Assembly: GCA_904501685.1 (NCBI GenBank) | Contig: CAJGBX010000049.1 | Location: 1-9,476, forward strand | Reading direction: 5' to 3' | DNA: 9,476 bases | Source of the DNA: Clostridiaceae bacterium | GTDB lineage: Bacteria > Bacillota > Clostridia > Oscillospirales > Acutalibacteraceae | In this document: positions 1-7,353 of the stretch, one piece after another | Layout: every line of letters begins with the position of its first letter | Position numbering within the stretch: position 1 is the stretch's first letter | The notes under the pieces: model-generated | The model's input: the letters and a program-made list of their open reading frames with translations, nothing else | What the model was told of the DNA's origin: nothing | Database searches by the model: none | Program-made: the position numbers and the translations under genes

Positions 1-1242
1 CAAAACATCAGCGGCAATTTGACGCCACAGCTCACCCTTTGTACCGCCGCCGATTGCCGTTGCAGTTAAGGAGTAATCAATACCTGCATCAGTCAAAACC
101 GAACGTGAATCCAAGAGAGCATAACAAACACCCTCTAAAACAGCACGTGTGAAGTGAGCTTTGGTATGTGTTGCACGAACGCCGGTAAAGCTTCCGCAAA
201 GCATAGGGTCAGCATATGGTGAAAGTTCACCGTTCAAATAAGGATGGAAGCGTAAGCCCTCACAACCGATGGGAACCTGCTTCGCGCCCTCATCCAATTC
301 CTTATAGTTGCCGCCAAAGGTATCTCTGTACCAACGGTAGCTTGAAGCAGCCGATTTGGTTGCGGTACCGGGGTACCACAAGCCCTCTGCTACGTGTGAA
401 TAGTTGACCAAATCGCGGTGGGGATACGGCTTATCGGTGATAACACAGATTCTGCCGGCAGTTGCCAGTTTTACTGTAACATCGCCTTTTTTAACGGCGC
501 CCGAAGCAAAAACTTCCATAACCGTGTCGGTTGTACCGCAGATAACCGGTGTACCTTCTGTCAAACCGGTCATTTCAGCTGCAGCAGCAGTTACATTTCC
601 GATAACATCACAAGGATTCTTAATCGGCGGCAGGCAAGAAATATCAATTCCTGCAACCTTGCAAAGCTGCTCAGACCAGCAAAGCTTTTCGCAGTCAAAC
701 AGCATACTGCCCTCTGCCTCAATATAATCCGTACAGAAAACATCTGTCAAAAGATATCTGACATAGTCCTTTTCAAAGAAAATATGCTTAATTTTCTTGA
801 AATTTTCAGGCTCATTATTTCTTACCCAGATAATCTGCGGCAAGGTCCAAAACGTACTCGGACGATGTAATGATGTTTTGAAAATCTCATCGCCTAAGGT
901 TTTGTTTAATTCGTTAGATTCCTTAATAGAACGGCTATCGGTCCAATGAATTGCCGGTCTGATAGGCTCTTTATTTTCGTCACACAAAACGGCGGTATGT
1001 GTAGCTGAGTCAACCGCAATACACAAAATATCCGCAGTGTCAATCTTACTCTTCTCTTTTAATACGGCAATGTTATCAATAAGAGCCTTTTTCCAATCCT
1101 TAGGCTCCTGTTCACAACCGCCACCCTCGGGGTAATAAGTCGGATATTCGGCTGTGCTTTCGGCAATAATATTGCCCAATGTATCAATCAAGGTGGCTTT
1201 AGAAGCACCACCGCCAAAGTCAATACCTAATAAATATTTCAT
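1..1242 (-). CDS. FGGY-family carbohydrate kinase, C-terminus cut by window edge
   Basis: An ATP-dependent sugar kinase of the FGGY (xylulokinase/ribulokinase/glycerol kinase) family, cytosolic. The 414 codons in view run open to the left edge; the family is usually about 490-510 residues, so roughly the last 80-100 are missing. Visible in order: the N-terminal phosphate-binding start GIDFGGGASK (6-15, where the usual DxGT threonine is glycine); a substrate-side segment around VDSATHT (78-83) where xylulokinases have GQMHG; WTDSRS (100-105); the probable catalytic base Asp239 in CGTTDT; and the nucleotide-binding IGGGTKGELWRQ (397-408). Two ATGs are adjacent. The second (1242) is preferred because GAGGG (1250-1254) is better spaced from it; the other would add one Met. 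It starts 13 bp after the permease stop, so the two are probably co-transcribed. The altered substrate region means I would not call it xylulokinase. Family certain, substrate unknown. Confidence 0.9.
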   Translation of the reverse strand, partial: MKYLLGIDFGGGASKATLIDTLGNIIAESTAEYPTYYPEGGGCEQEPKDWKKALIDNIAVLKEKSKIDTADILCIAVDSATHTAVLCDENKEPIRPAIHWTDSRSIKESNELNKTLGDEIFKTSLHRPSTFWTLPQIIWVRNNEPENFKKIKHIFFEKDYVRYLLTDVFCTDYIEAEGSMLFDCEKLCWSEQLCKVAGIDISCLPPIKNPCDVIGNVTAAAAEMTGLTEGTPVICGTTDTVMEVFASGAVKKGDVTVKLATAGRICVITDKPYPHRDLVNYSHVAEGLWYPGTATKSAASSYRWYRDTFGGNYKELDEGAKQVPIGCEGLRFHPYLNGELSPYADPMLCGSFTGVRATHTKAHFTRAVLEGVCYALLDSRSVLTDAGIDYSLTATAIGGGTKGELWRQIAADVL

Positions 1243-1255
1243 CATTATCCCTCAA

Positions 1256-2185
1256 TTAAATAAATATAGCAAACATAATCGGTATGGTAATAACCGAAAG
1301 TACGTGTGAAATCAGTGCCATCGAGGCACCTGGGGTCGTATCACCGCCATATGCCGCAGGAAATACAACCGTATTAAGACCCAACGGCATTGCAGTAGCG
1401 CACAAAGCTACAGTAATTATTGCTTTATCGGTTTTAAGTGCTATCAACGCCAACATAAACAGTACCGGAAGAATAATCAATCTGATAACCGAGGCAATAA
1501 AAACCTTTTTATCTTTAATTAACTGCTTGATGCTGAAATTACCGACAACAAATCCGGTTAAAAGCATTGCTATAGTTGACATACAGTTGCCGGCACTTGT
1601 AATTGCCGAGGTTAAAAACTTCGGCAGAGGTATAGCAGTAAGTCCCAAAATTATACCTAAAACCAAGGCTATAAAAATCGGGTTGAGGAAGGCCTTGAGA
1701 GTGATTTTCTCAGCCTTTCCGTCCTCTGCTCGCTTTAATGACGCTATACCGATAGAATAAACGTACATATTAAGCGGCAAAGTAAAAATCATATAATCGA
1801 ATAAAACCTTTTCACCAAATATTCCCAAAACAACGGCATTACCCATAAATCCGAAGTTTGATACCGCAAAGGAATAGGTGTAAATACGTTTTAAATAGTC
1901 ATCTTTTGCAAAATATTTAGCCAATATAACGGCAATTGCATAGCTTACCGCCATTATGCCTAACCCATAAAACATATATATCCATTTTTCCTTGAAGTTT
2001 CCAACAGTACAATATTTATAAAATACCGAGAAAATAAGACAAGGCACAAACAGGAATGTTTCCAATTTAGATAAAACCCTTGTTGCAGTTACGGGAATAA
2101 TAAGCTTTCTGTTAAAGAAAAAGCCTAATGCCAAAAATATAAAAAGCACCAGCATCTGATTAATAGTTGCCGTGAAAATTGCCAT
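1256..2185 (-). CDS. AEC-family (auxin efflux carrier / malonate permease-like) transporter
   Basis: An integral membrane protein of 309 residues, the normal length for AEC permeases. About ten hydrophobic segments can be drawn (roughly 8-25, 40-57, 69-91, 104-123, 128-149, 167-184, 194-215, 228-250, 255-275, 285-308), with a short charged cytoplasmic loop near 151-163. Family-like signatures are SNFGFMGNAV (109-118) in the fourth segment and AMPLGLNTVV (265-274) in the ninth, in the two half-repeats. Bacterial relatives are linked to organic acids such as malonate, malate or lactate, so an acidic substrate or product is plausible here, but direction and cargo cannot be read from sequence. 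No strong Shine-Dalgarno precedes the ATG; the next in-frame Met (residue 11) has none either and would cut into the first membrane segment, so the longer start is kept. It lies between the hairpin at 2224-2250 and the FGGY kinase. Confidence 0.9.
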   Translation of the reverse strand: MAIFTATINQMLVLFIFLALGFFFNRKLIIPVTATRVLSKLETFLFVPCLIFSVFYKYCTVGNFKEKWIYMFYGLGIMAVSYAIAVILAKYFAKDDYLKRIYTYSFAVSNFGFMGNAVVLGIFGEKVLFDYMIFTLPLNMYVYSIGIASLKRAEDGKAEKITLKAFLNPIFIALVLGIILGLTAIPLPKFLTSAITSAGNCMSTIAMLLTGFVVGNFSIKQLIKDKKVFIASVIRLIILPVLFMLALIALKTDKAIITVALCATAMPLGLNTVVFPAAYGGDTTPGASMALISHVLSVITIPIMFAIFI

Positions 2186-2223
2186 TATTTAACCACACTT
2201 TTAACTTTACTTAATGTATAATA

Positions 2224-2250
2224 CCCTGCCGTATACTTAATACGGCAGGG
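2224..2250 (-). terminator. Strong hairpin between isomerase and permease genes; possible weak terminator or processing site
   Basis: The arms CCCTGCCGTA (2224-2233) and TACGGCAGGG (2241-2250) are perfectly complementary, and an extra T-A pair closes them to an 11-bp stem with a 5-nt loop. It starts 8 bp past the isomerase stop. On the minus strand it is followed by TATTATACATT rather than a run of T, so it is a poor intrinsic terminator. It may give partial termination, mark an mRNA end, or protect the upstream message, lowering expression of the permease and FGGY kinase relative to the first five genes. The structure is certain; the role is inferred. Confidence 0.55.
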
Positions 2251-2258
2251 CAAGAAAA

Positions 2259-3047
2259 TTATTTAATCCAATCGTGTAAAGGATCATTACTACGGTTAAA
2301 GCCCTGATAATCGCCTGCCATCAGCCATAAGAAATAAGACTCATAACCGGGAGTTGATACGGTACTATGATAACCGTAAGGGAACTCAACAAGCTCGTCG
2401 TTCTTCACTCTGTAAGCCTCATCGATTTCACCGTCAGCAGTGTATAACAACTGAACGCCAAAGCCTTGCTCAGGGTTAAAGAGGAAATAATAAATTTCCT
2501 CACAAACACACTCAACAGGCATATTGTTCTCATCATGCTTATGTGGCGGAAAGCCTGCCCAGTTACCCTCGGTAGTATATGCCTCACCGATAGTAAGAAC
2601 CTTAGCGTTGGTGTTCTGGTCAATAATAAAGCTAGTCTCACGCTCAAACGGAACGCGACCGAGCTTCTTCAAAACAACATGGTCCTCACGAAGTACCTGA
2701 GGCTCAGTCTTCTCAGAAACAGGAGTGCCGCAAACTGCAATTTTAACGTGTTCGTTAGCCGAGACAGTAAGCTCAGACTCGCGACCGAAATAAAAGCTCT
2801 CAGCCTTACGGTTCTCAAATACATTTTTACGGTTACCGATATTTTCCCACTTGGTGTTGCCAAAGGAAACATCACAGTGACCCTCTAAAACGATAAAGGC
2901 AAATTCCTTATCCTCAGTCTTAAAGTCAACACTGCCGCCTGCTTCAAGCTCGATAATACCGAACTCAAGCTTTTTAAGTGAGCACTCACCAATTTTACAA
3001 AGAGGAGTGTAGCCCAACGCTTTTTTGTATGCTTTCTTAAAGTTCAT
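2259..3047 (-). CDS. iolB: IolB-type 5-deoxy-glucuronate isomerase (KduI/IolB family)
   Basis: A double-cupin metal-dependent isomerase, 262 residues, close to the usual 260-270 for IolB. In inositol breakdown IolB converts 5-deoxy-D-glucuronate to 2-deoxy-5-keto-D-gluconate. The diagnostic stretch lies in the C-terminal cupin: GNWAGFPPHKHDENN (161-175), EEIYY (183-187), NPEQGFGVQLLYT (191-203), and PYGYHSTVSTPGY (223-235), ending in NDPLHDW. Likely metal ligands are His169, His171, Glu183 or Glu184, and His227. The spacing fits IolB better than KduI. The gene overlaps the kinase by 11 bp; its ribosome site AAAGGAGA (3054-3061) lies within the kinase's final codons, implying translational coupling. 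No iolG, iolE or iolD is in view, so the true substrate may differ from that of classical IolB. Confidence 0.85.
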   Translation of the reverse strand: MNFKKAYKKALGYTPLCKIGECSLKKLEFGIIELEAGGSVDFKTEDKEFAFIVLEGHCDVSFGNTKWENIGNRKNVFENRKAESFYFGRESELTVSANEHVKIAVCGTPVSEKTEPQVLREDHVVLKKLGRVPFERETSFIIDQNTNAKVLTIGEAYTTEGNWAGFPPHKHDENNMPVECVCEEIYYFLFNPEQGFGVQLLYTADGEIDEAYRVKNDELVEFPYGYHSTVSTPGYESYFLWLMAGDYQGFNRSNDPLHDWIK

Positions 3048-3951
3048 AACCGTTCTCCTTTAAGTAATTTTTAGTGGTTTCAAAATCAGGCACACTTTCA
3101 CGTGCACCGACACCGGTACACTTGAGTCCCGAAACGGCACTTGAGAAATGACAGCATTTCAAATAACCGTAGCCTTTAGCAACTGCAGCGGCAAAAGCAC
3201 CGTGGAACACGTCACCCGAGCCGTTTGAGTCTACAACAACTGCCGGATAAATCGGGTAAGATGTTACGGTTTCACCGTCAAACATTATACCGCCCTTTTT
3301 ACCCTGAGTGATAACAACAACCTCGGGATTATAAAGTTCAAACAGCTTATGTGCAGCCTCTTCGGCAGTTTCACAGCCGGTATGACCCAAGGAAAACTCC
3401 TCCGACGGAATCATAATATCAGTCAGTGCCAAAAGACGCTCAACTCCCTGATACAATCCGCCACAGTCATATAAAACCTTGGTGCCGACGGTTTTGGCAT
3501 ATTTTGCTGCTTCAACAGCCGCATCCAATTCGTTACCGTCAACCATAAGTATTTCTGCATTTTTAATTGCTTCCTTTTGAGCATCACTCAAAACCAGTGC
3601 AGGTAAATCACCTTTATCAAAAACGCAGGTACGGCTGGTAGAATCAGCTGCCAACCAAATTACCGAGGAAAATGAACGGTAGCCTGATTTGACATCAACT
3701 AAAGAAGTGTCAACGCCGTATTTTTCAAAATCCTTTTTAAGAAAATCACCGCCATTGTCATCGGCTAAAACACCGATATAAGCAGTCTTTTCGCCCAACT
3801 TCTGAGCGGCGACAAGACCGGTTGCTACCGGTCCGCCGCCTGCAGGCTTAGAGCCGGTAGCTCTAAGCTTAGTATCCTCTTTGGGGTAGTTGGGAACATT
3901 AAAAAGTGTATCGAAAACACAAGCGCCGATTCCAACTATTTTAAAATTCAT
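3037..3951 (-). CDS. PfkB/ribokinase-family sugar kinase, candidate 5-keto-2-deoxygluconokinase-like step
   Basis: A cytosolic ATP-dependent sugar or sugar-acid kinase of 304 residues, typical PfkB length. The N-terminal family motif appears as PAGGGPVATGLVAAQKLG (36-53), followed by the dinucleotide-like IGVLADDNGGDFL (59-71). The C-terminal signature is DSNGSGDVFHGAF (241-253), with catalytic Asp247; most relatives read DTxGAGD, so NGSGD is a mild variant. Placement between an IolB-type isomerase and a class II aldolase suggests it phosphorylates the isomerised acid before cleavage, as IolC does. The protein is shorter than usual IolC (about 325 or more) and its YPKEDTKLR segment (22-30) recalls ketohexokinase- and sulfofructose-kinase-like PfkB branches, so I do not assign iolC. 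ATGA at 3948-3951 joins it to the aldolase stop, and GAGGG lies upstream of the start. Confidence 0.88.
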   Translation of the reverse strand: MNFKIVGIGACVFDTLFNVPNYPKEDTKLRATGSKPAGGGPVATGLVAAQKLGEKTAYIGVLADDNGGDFLKKDFEKYGVDTSLVDVKSGYRSFSSVIWLAADSTSRTCVFDKGDLPALVLSDAQKEAIKNAEILMVDGNELDAAVEAAKYAKTVGTKVLYDCGGLYQGVERLLALTDIMIPSEEFSLGHTGCETAEEAAHKLFELYNPEVVVITQGKKGGIMFDGETVTSYPIYPAVVVDSNGSGDVFHGAFAAAVAKGYGYLKCCHFSSAVSGLKCTGVGARESVPDFETTKNYLKENGYEL

Positions 3952-4790
3952 CTTGCCTTACCCTCTGCACCGCAAAGCAGTACCTTGGTCATACAGAATT
4001 CCTTAACTGCTTCGATAGGCTTCTTCATAAAGTTATCAACGGCAATTACACGGTCCGGCTTGGCAATTTCCTCAGCTACGCAATCAAGGAAGCTATAGCA
4101 AATATCTGTAGCTACGTTAAGCTTACGGATTCCTGCCTTAACTGCTTCTTTAATAGCCTCATCAGGAATACCTGAGCCACCGTGAAGAACCAAGGCAGTA
4201 CCGTTAGTAGCCTGACGGATATCAGCAATACGCTGAATATCAATCTTCGGCGGCTTCTTATAACGGCCGTGAGCATTACCAACCAAAACTGCAAGAGCCT
4301 GAACGCCGGTGCGTTCAACAAAAATCTTTGCATCACTAGGAGTAGTAAACTCATCCATAGAATCGTCCGAAACGGCACCGATATGACCTAACTCACCCTC
4401 AACCTGAACATCGGTATAAGAGCACAGATCAACAACACGCTTAGTAATAGCAATATTGTCCTCAAAATTAAGAGCAGAGCCGTCCATCATAATGCCGGTT
4501 GCACCCCAACGGAGAGAACGGGCAACCTCCAGCTCGGAGGGACCGTGGTCCAGATGGAAGCAAACGGGAACAGAAGCTTTGCGAGCTGCAGCTACAACTA
4601 CCGGAGCAAGATAATAGCCAATCTCTTCCTTCATAAGTCTTGGATATACCTGCAAAATGCACGGAGCCTTAAGCTCCTCAGCTGCCTTAACGGCACCCAT
4701 ACAGGTTTCGATGTTGTATACGTTAAACGCAGGAATACAGTAGCCGCCCTCTTCGGCCATTGTAATAACATCTTTTAAGCTAACTAACAT
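3948..4790 (-). CDS. Class II (zinc) fructose-bisphosphate aldolase family protein, IolJ/GatY/KbaY-like
   Basis: A TIM-barrel, zinc-dependent aldolase of 280 residues, normal for the GatY/KbaY/IolJ/FbaA group. It cleaves a ketose or keto-acid phosphate to dihydroxyacetone phosphate and an aldehyde. Visible active-site elements: HLDHG (79-83) with catalytic Asp81 and zinc ligand His82; VEGELGHIG (130-138); the zinc ligand His174 in VGNAHGRYK (170-178); His203 in LVLHGGSGIPDE (200-211); and the phosphate-binding KLNVATD (223-229). All key residues are present, so it should be active. By neighbourhood (isomerase, PfkB kinase) it could act as IolJ, giving DHAP and malonate semialdehyde or a related acid aldehyde, but tagatose- or fructose-bisphosphate activity cannot be excluded. 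AAGGAGGA sits at the end of the preceding gene, overlapping its stop, and the stop overlaps the kinase start by 4 bp. Confidence 0.9.
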   Translation of the reverse strand: MLVSLKDVITMAEEGGYCIPAFNVYNIETCMGAVKAAEELKAPCILQVYPRLMKEEIGYYLAPVVVAAARKASVPVCFHLDHGPSELEVARSLRWGATGIMMDGSALNFEDNIAITKRVVDLCSYTDVQVEGELGHIGAVSDDSMDEFTTPSDAKIFVERTGVQALAVLVGNAHGRYKKPPKIDIQRIADIRQATNGTALVLHGGSGIPDEAIKEAVKAGIRKLNVATDICYSFLDCVAEEIAKPDRVIAVDNFMKKPIEAVKEFCMTKVLLCGAEGKAR

Positions 4791-4803
4791 TTAAAGTTCC
4801 TCC

Positions 4804-5889
4804 TTAGCCTAAAATCAAATCCTCTAAGGACAAGATTTCAACATCGGACTGCTCAACCGACTTCAATGCGGCATATTCCGAAACAGAAGCAGTAACGATA
4901 GTCTTAGCGTTAATGCTGGTAGCATTGAAAATACGGCGGGCTGCAACCTTCTTAATAACCTCAGGCATATACTCTGCCATAAGGAGATTACCTGCCCAAA
5001 CGGTCTCGTTACGGTTAAGTAACATTTCACCGAGAACTGCATAAGACATTACGATTTCACGAGCCTCATCAGTTTCCTCGAGGTCACGAGCAAGCTGGAA
5101 CGGATCCTGGAATACAACATCCTTATCGCTTCTCTTAGCCTCAAGCTTGCCGTCCTTCAAAAGACCTGCAACAAACGAGGTATAAGTAACTGCAGAAGCA
5201 GTAACATCAATACCGTACTCCTTATAAGTACGCTTAATAGCAGTAGCATCCTGAGGGTCGTACATAACAACAGTCTTAAAACCGTTCAAAACTGCTGCAG
5301 CAGCAGACATCTGCTGCTTGGTCTCATCAGCGGCACCAATCAAATAATCAAGCTGAGCTCCGCTTGCAGGCTCATCAGCCAAAACAGTGAACTCTACGCC
5401 GGCCTTTTCAAGAACCTCAATAGCCTTAACTGCCTGCTTGCAAACCTTATAACGTGCGTCAACACCCAAGAAAAGTAATGTATCGGTCTTAGCCGAATGC
5501 TTCTCAATTGCAGCGGTAAGCTTATCACAAAGTGCAGTAGCAGCATAAGCATTACCCTTATCAAGGCAGTTATCAACTAAAGCGTTGATATACTCAGGCA
5601 ATTTGCCCTCTAATGCTGCCTGAAGTCTGGTTTCCTTGGCAAACATAACGGGATCCCAACCGGTAACACAAACATCAACACAAGCACCGCAGCCTGCACA
5701 CTCATAAACATTGTCCATAATTTCCGAAAGGTCAATAGCCCCACGGTTTACCATAGAAATACCAAGTGCACGTGCACGGGGAGTGCTTCTCTCGTGACCG
5801 GTAGCATTGCCGACAGGACAGATGTGGTGGCACATCCAGCAAAAACGGCAGGAGTCAACGTGCTGCTTACATTTTTCAGACATATTCAT
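4804..5889 (-). CDS. Two-[4Fe-4S] (Fe-S)-binding oxidase subunit, GlcF/GlpC/HdrC-like, with cysteine-free CCG domains
   Basis: A 361-residue electron-transfer partner for the FAD protein encoded just upstream (21-bp gap). The N-terminal region holds two complete ferredoxin-type [4Fe-4S] motifs: Cys14, 17, 20, 24 (CRFCWMCHHICPVG) and Cys64, 67, 70, 74 (CAGCGACVDVC). The rest aligns by eye with two CCG (DUF224-type) domains of the GlpC/GlcF/HdrB group, with the normal spacing, but every expected cysteine is replaced: Val143, Ala175-Ser176, Asp211 and Asp214 in the first, and Phe264, Trp298-Ala299, Ser335 and Glu338 in the second. The flanking landmarks DARYK, SGAQLD, QDPFQLARD and WAGNL remain. 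It therefore probably relays electrons through two clusters only and lacks a noncubane cluster. The ATG at 5889 follows AAAGGAGG at good distance; Met3 is a possible alternative start. The electron acceptor is unknown. Confidence 0.88.
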   Translation of the reverse strand: MNMSEKCKQHVDSCRFCWMCHHICPVGNATGHERSTPRARALGISMVNRGAIDLSEIMDNVYECAGCGACVDVCVTGWDPVMFAKETRLQAALEGKLPEYINALVDNCLDKGNAYAATALCDKLTAAIEKHSAKTDTLLFLGVDARYKVCKQAVKAIEVLEKAGVEFTVLADEPASGAQLDYLIGAADETKQQMSAAAAVLNGFKTVVMYDPQDATAIKRTYKEYGIDVTASAVTYTSFVAGLLKDGKLEAKRSDKDVVFQDPFQLARDLEETDEAREIVMSYAVLGEMLLNRNETVWAGNLLMAEYMPEVIKKVAARRIFNATSINAKTIVTASVSEYAALKSVEQSDVEILSLEDLILG

Positions 5890-5910
5890 AATTGTTTCCT
5901 CCTTTATCTA

Positions 5911-7347
5911 TCAAAGACCCAGCTTGAACGGGTTCATAATGCCGTTCGGGTCAAGTGTTTTCTTCAAGTTTTCAAATACCTGCATTGCAGGACCGTACTG
6001 CTCCTTCATGAGGCGGCCGAGCTTGATACCTACGCCGTGGTGGTCATTTACGACACCGCCATGTGCCAAAGCGGCACGAACGCCACAGGTCCAAACTGCC
6101 TGATGGAGTCTAAGAGCCTCAACCGGATCCTCCGGAACATCCTTGCCCTCAATAATAAAGCGGTCGTAAACCATTGCACCCCACTCATACCAGTGTGAGA
6201 AGTGAGCAATAAACTTAGCCTGCGGGAAGTTGGTCTCGATTGCTTCCTTCATTGCCCAGTAAATTTCCTCAATCTTACCGTAAGGTGCGATTGTATCCAT
6301 TGTACCGAACATCTGCGGAATATCCATCATATGACCGGGATAGAAGAAGGTAATCTTCTCATCCCACCACTTTTTACCGTACTCAGAGCCTAAGTCCTCA
6401 GCGCCGTACTTTGCAAAGGTGTCAAGAAGAATCTTCTCCTCAACCTCAACCATTTCCTTAACGCCTTCATAAGCAACGTTCATAAATGCACCCTTACGCT
6501 CAACACCGACAATCTTCTTGATGAGCGAAGCAGTCTCAGCCTCGTCATACAAACGCATAACCGACGGCTTAAACTTCTGTAAAAGTTCACGGGAAGCCTT
6601 AAATGCACCGGTCATATCCTGGAAAAGGAATCCACGGAAACGACGCTCCTCAGGCTGGTCGAAAATACGAATCTGAGCCTTGGTAATAACACCCAGGGTA
6701 CCCTCTGAACCGATAAAAATCTGGTTAAGGTCAGGACCTGCAGCATGCTTAGGTGCAGATGATGTATTGATAATGTCACCGTTAGGAAGAACAACCTCCA
6801 TCTGTAAAACCATATCATCAATCTTACCGTACTTGGTGGAAACAACACCGATACCGCGGTGAGCCAAGAAGCCGCCGACAGTAGAGCAGGTAAGCGAAGA
6901 AGGATAGTGCATTGTAGCCTTGCCTACTTCGTTTGCTGCATACTCAATGTGCTTATAAATAGCACCGGTACCGCACTCTATGTACATACCCTCGGTATTA
7001 ACCTCAAAAATCTGGTTCATACGCTTAGTGTCAAGCAAGATACCGCCGGCAACCGGAATAGCGCCGCCCTGAGTACCGCCGCCTGCACCCCAAGTGGTAA
7101 CGGGAAGCTTGTAGTAGTTGGCAATCTTCAAAACCTTGGAAACCTCAGTAGCGTTCAAGGGTGATACAACGATATCAGCCTCGGGCATACGGCATCCACG
7201 GTCTGCCCACATACGTGACAGCCAATAGTAGTCAACACTGTGTGTGACCTTGTCGATAGTTCTGGTTGAGCAGTTTTCCTTACCGACGGCATCCTCAAGC
7301 TCAGTCAGTATCATGGAAAACAAAAACTCATTCATCTGGTATTGCAT
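5911..7347 (-). CDS. FAD-binding oxidoreductase (GlcD / D-lactate dehydrogenase / AGPS-like, VAO family)
   Basis: A flavoprotein of 478 residues that probably oxidises a hydroxy acid or sugar-derived alcohol and hands electrons to the iron-sulfur protein that follows. The N-terminal PCMH-type FAD domain is clear: DIVVSPLNATEVSKVL (58-73), the pyrophosphate loop GAGGGTQGG (87-95), YPSSLTCSTVGGFLAHRGIG (148-167), and GSEGTLGVIT (213-222). The C-terminal FAD-oxidase domain ends in LDPNGIMNPFKLG (465-477). Features such as HFSHWYEWGAMVYDRF (382-397) and NDHHGVG (434-440) resemble alkyl-dihydroxyacetone-phosphate synthase-type members, with Tyr394 and His436/437 as candidate catalytic residues. 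The frame stays open to 7386, but the start at 7347 is chosen because AAGGAGGAT (7354-7362) directly precedes it and the promoter start lies near 7393. It is the first gene of the operon. Family sure; substrate unknown. Confidence 0.9.
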   Translation of the reverse strand: MQYQMNEFLFSMILTELEDAVGKENCSTRTIDKVTHSVDYYWLSRMWADRGCRMPEADIVVSPLNATEVSKVLKIANYYKLPVTTWGAGGGTQGGAIPVAGGILLDTKRMNQIFEVNTEGMYIECGTGAIYKHIEYAANEVGKATMHYPSSLTCSTVGGFLAHRGIGVVSTKYGKIDDMVLQMEVVLPNGDIINTSSAPKHAAGPDLNQIFIGSEGTLGVITKAQIRIFDQPEERRFRGFLFQDMTGAFKASRELLQKFKPSVMRLYDEAETASLIKKIVGVERKGAFMNVAYEGVKEMVEVEEKILLDTFAKYGAEDLGSEYGKKWWDEKITFFYPGHMMDIPQMFGTMDTIAPYGKIEEIYWAMKEAIETNFPQAKFIAHFSHWYEWGAMVYDRFIIEGKDVPEDPVEALRLHQAVWTCGVRAALAHGGVVNDHHGVGIKLGRLMKEQYGPAMQVFENLKKTLDPNGIMNPFKLGL

Positions 7348-7353
7348 ATTTTT

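Noticed and set aside
216..870. Plus-strand open frames opposite the FGGY kinase
   Set aside because: They have no recognisable protein features or ribosome sites and lie antisense to a clearly conserved kinase whose frame is open throughout.
1284..1760. Plus-strand 158-codon open frame opposite the AEC permease
   Set aside because: It is the mirror of a hydrophobic coding region, with no ribosome site and no family features; the minus-strand permease explains the DNA.
2186..2258. A separate promoter for the AEC permease
   Set aside because: TATTAT/TATACA-like -10 strings occur after the hairpin, but no -35 exists at a suitable distance because that position falls in the GC-rich stem.
2259..4790. 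Calling this a complete myo-inositol catabolic operon
   Set aside because: Only isomerase, kinase and aldolase types are present; IolG, IolE, IolD and IolA homologues are absent from the window, and the kinase is not clearly IolC.
5794..6198. Plus-strand open frames opposite the oxidase and Fe-S genes, including the 134-codon one
   Set aside because: They span two well-supported minus-strand genes and their junction, with low-complexity, cysteine-rich translation typical of antisense reading.
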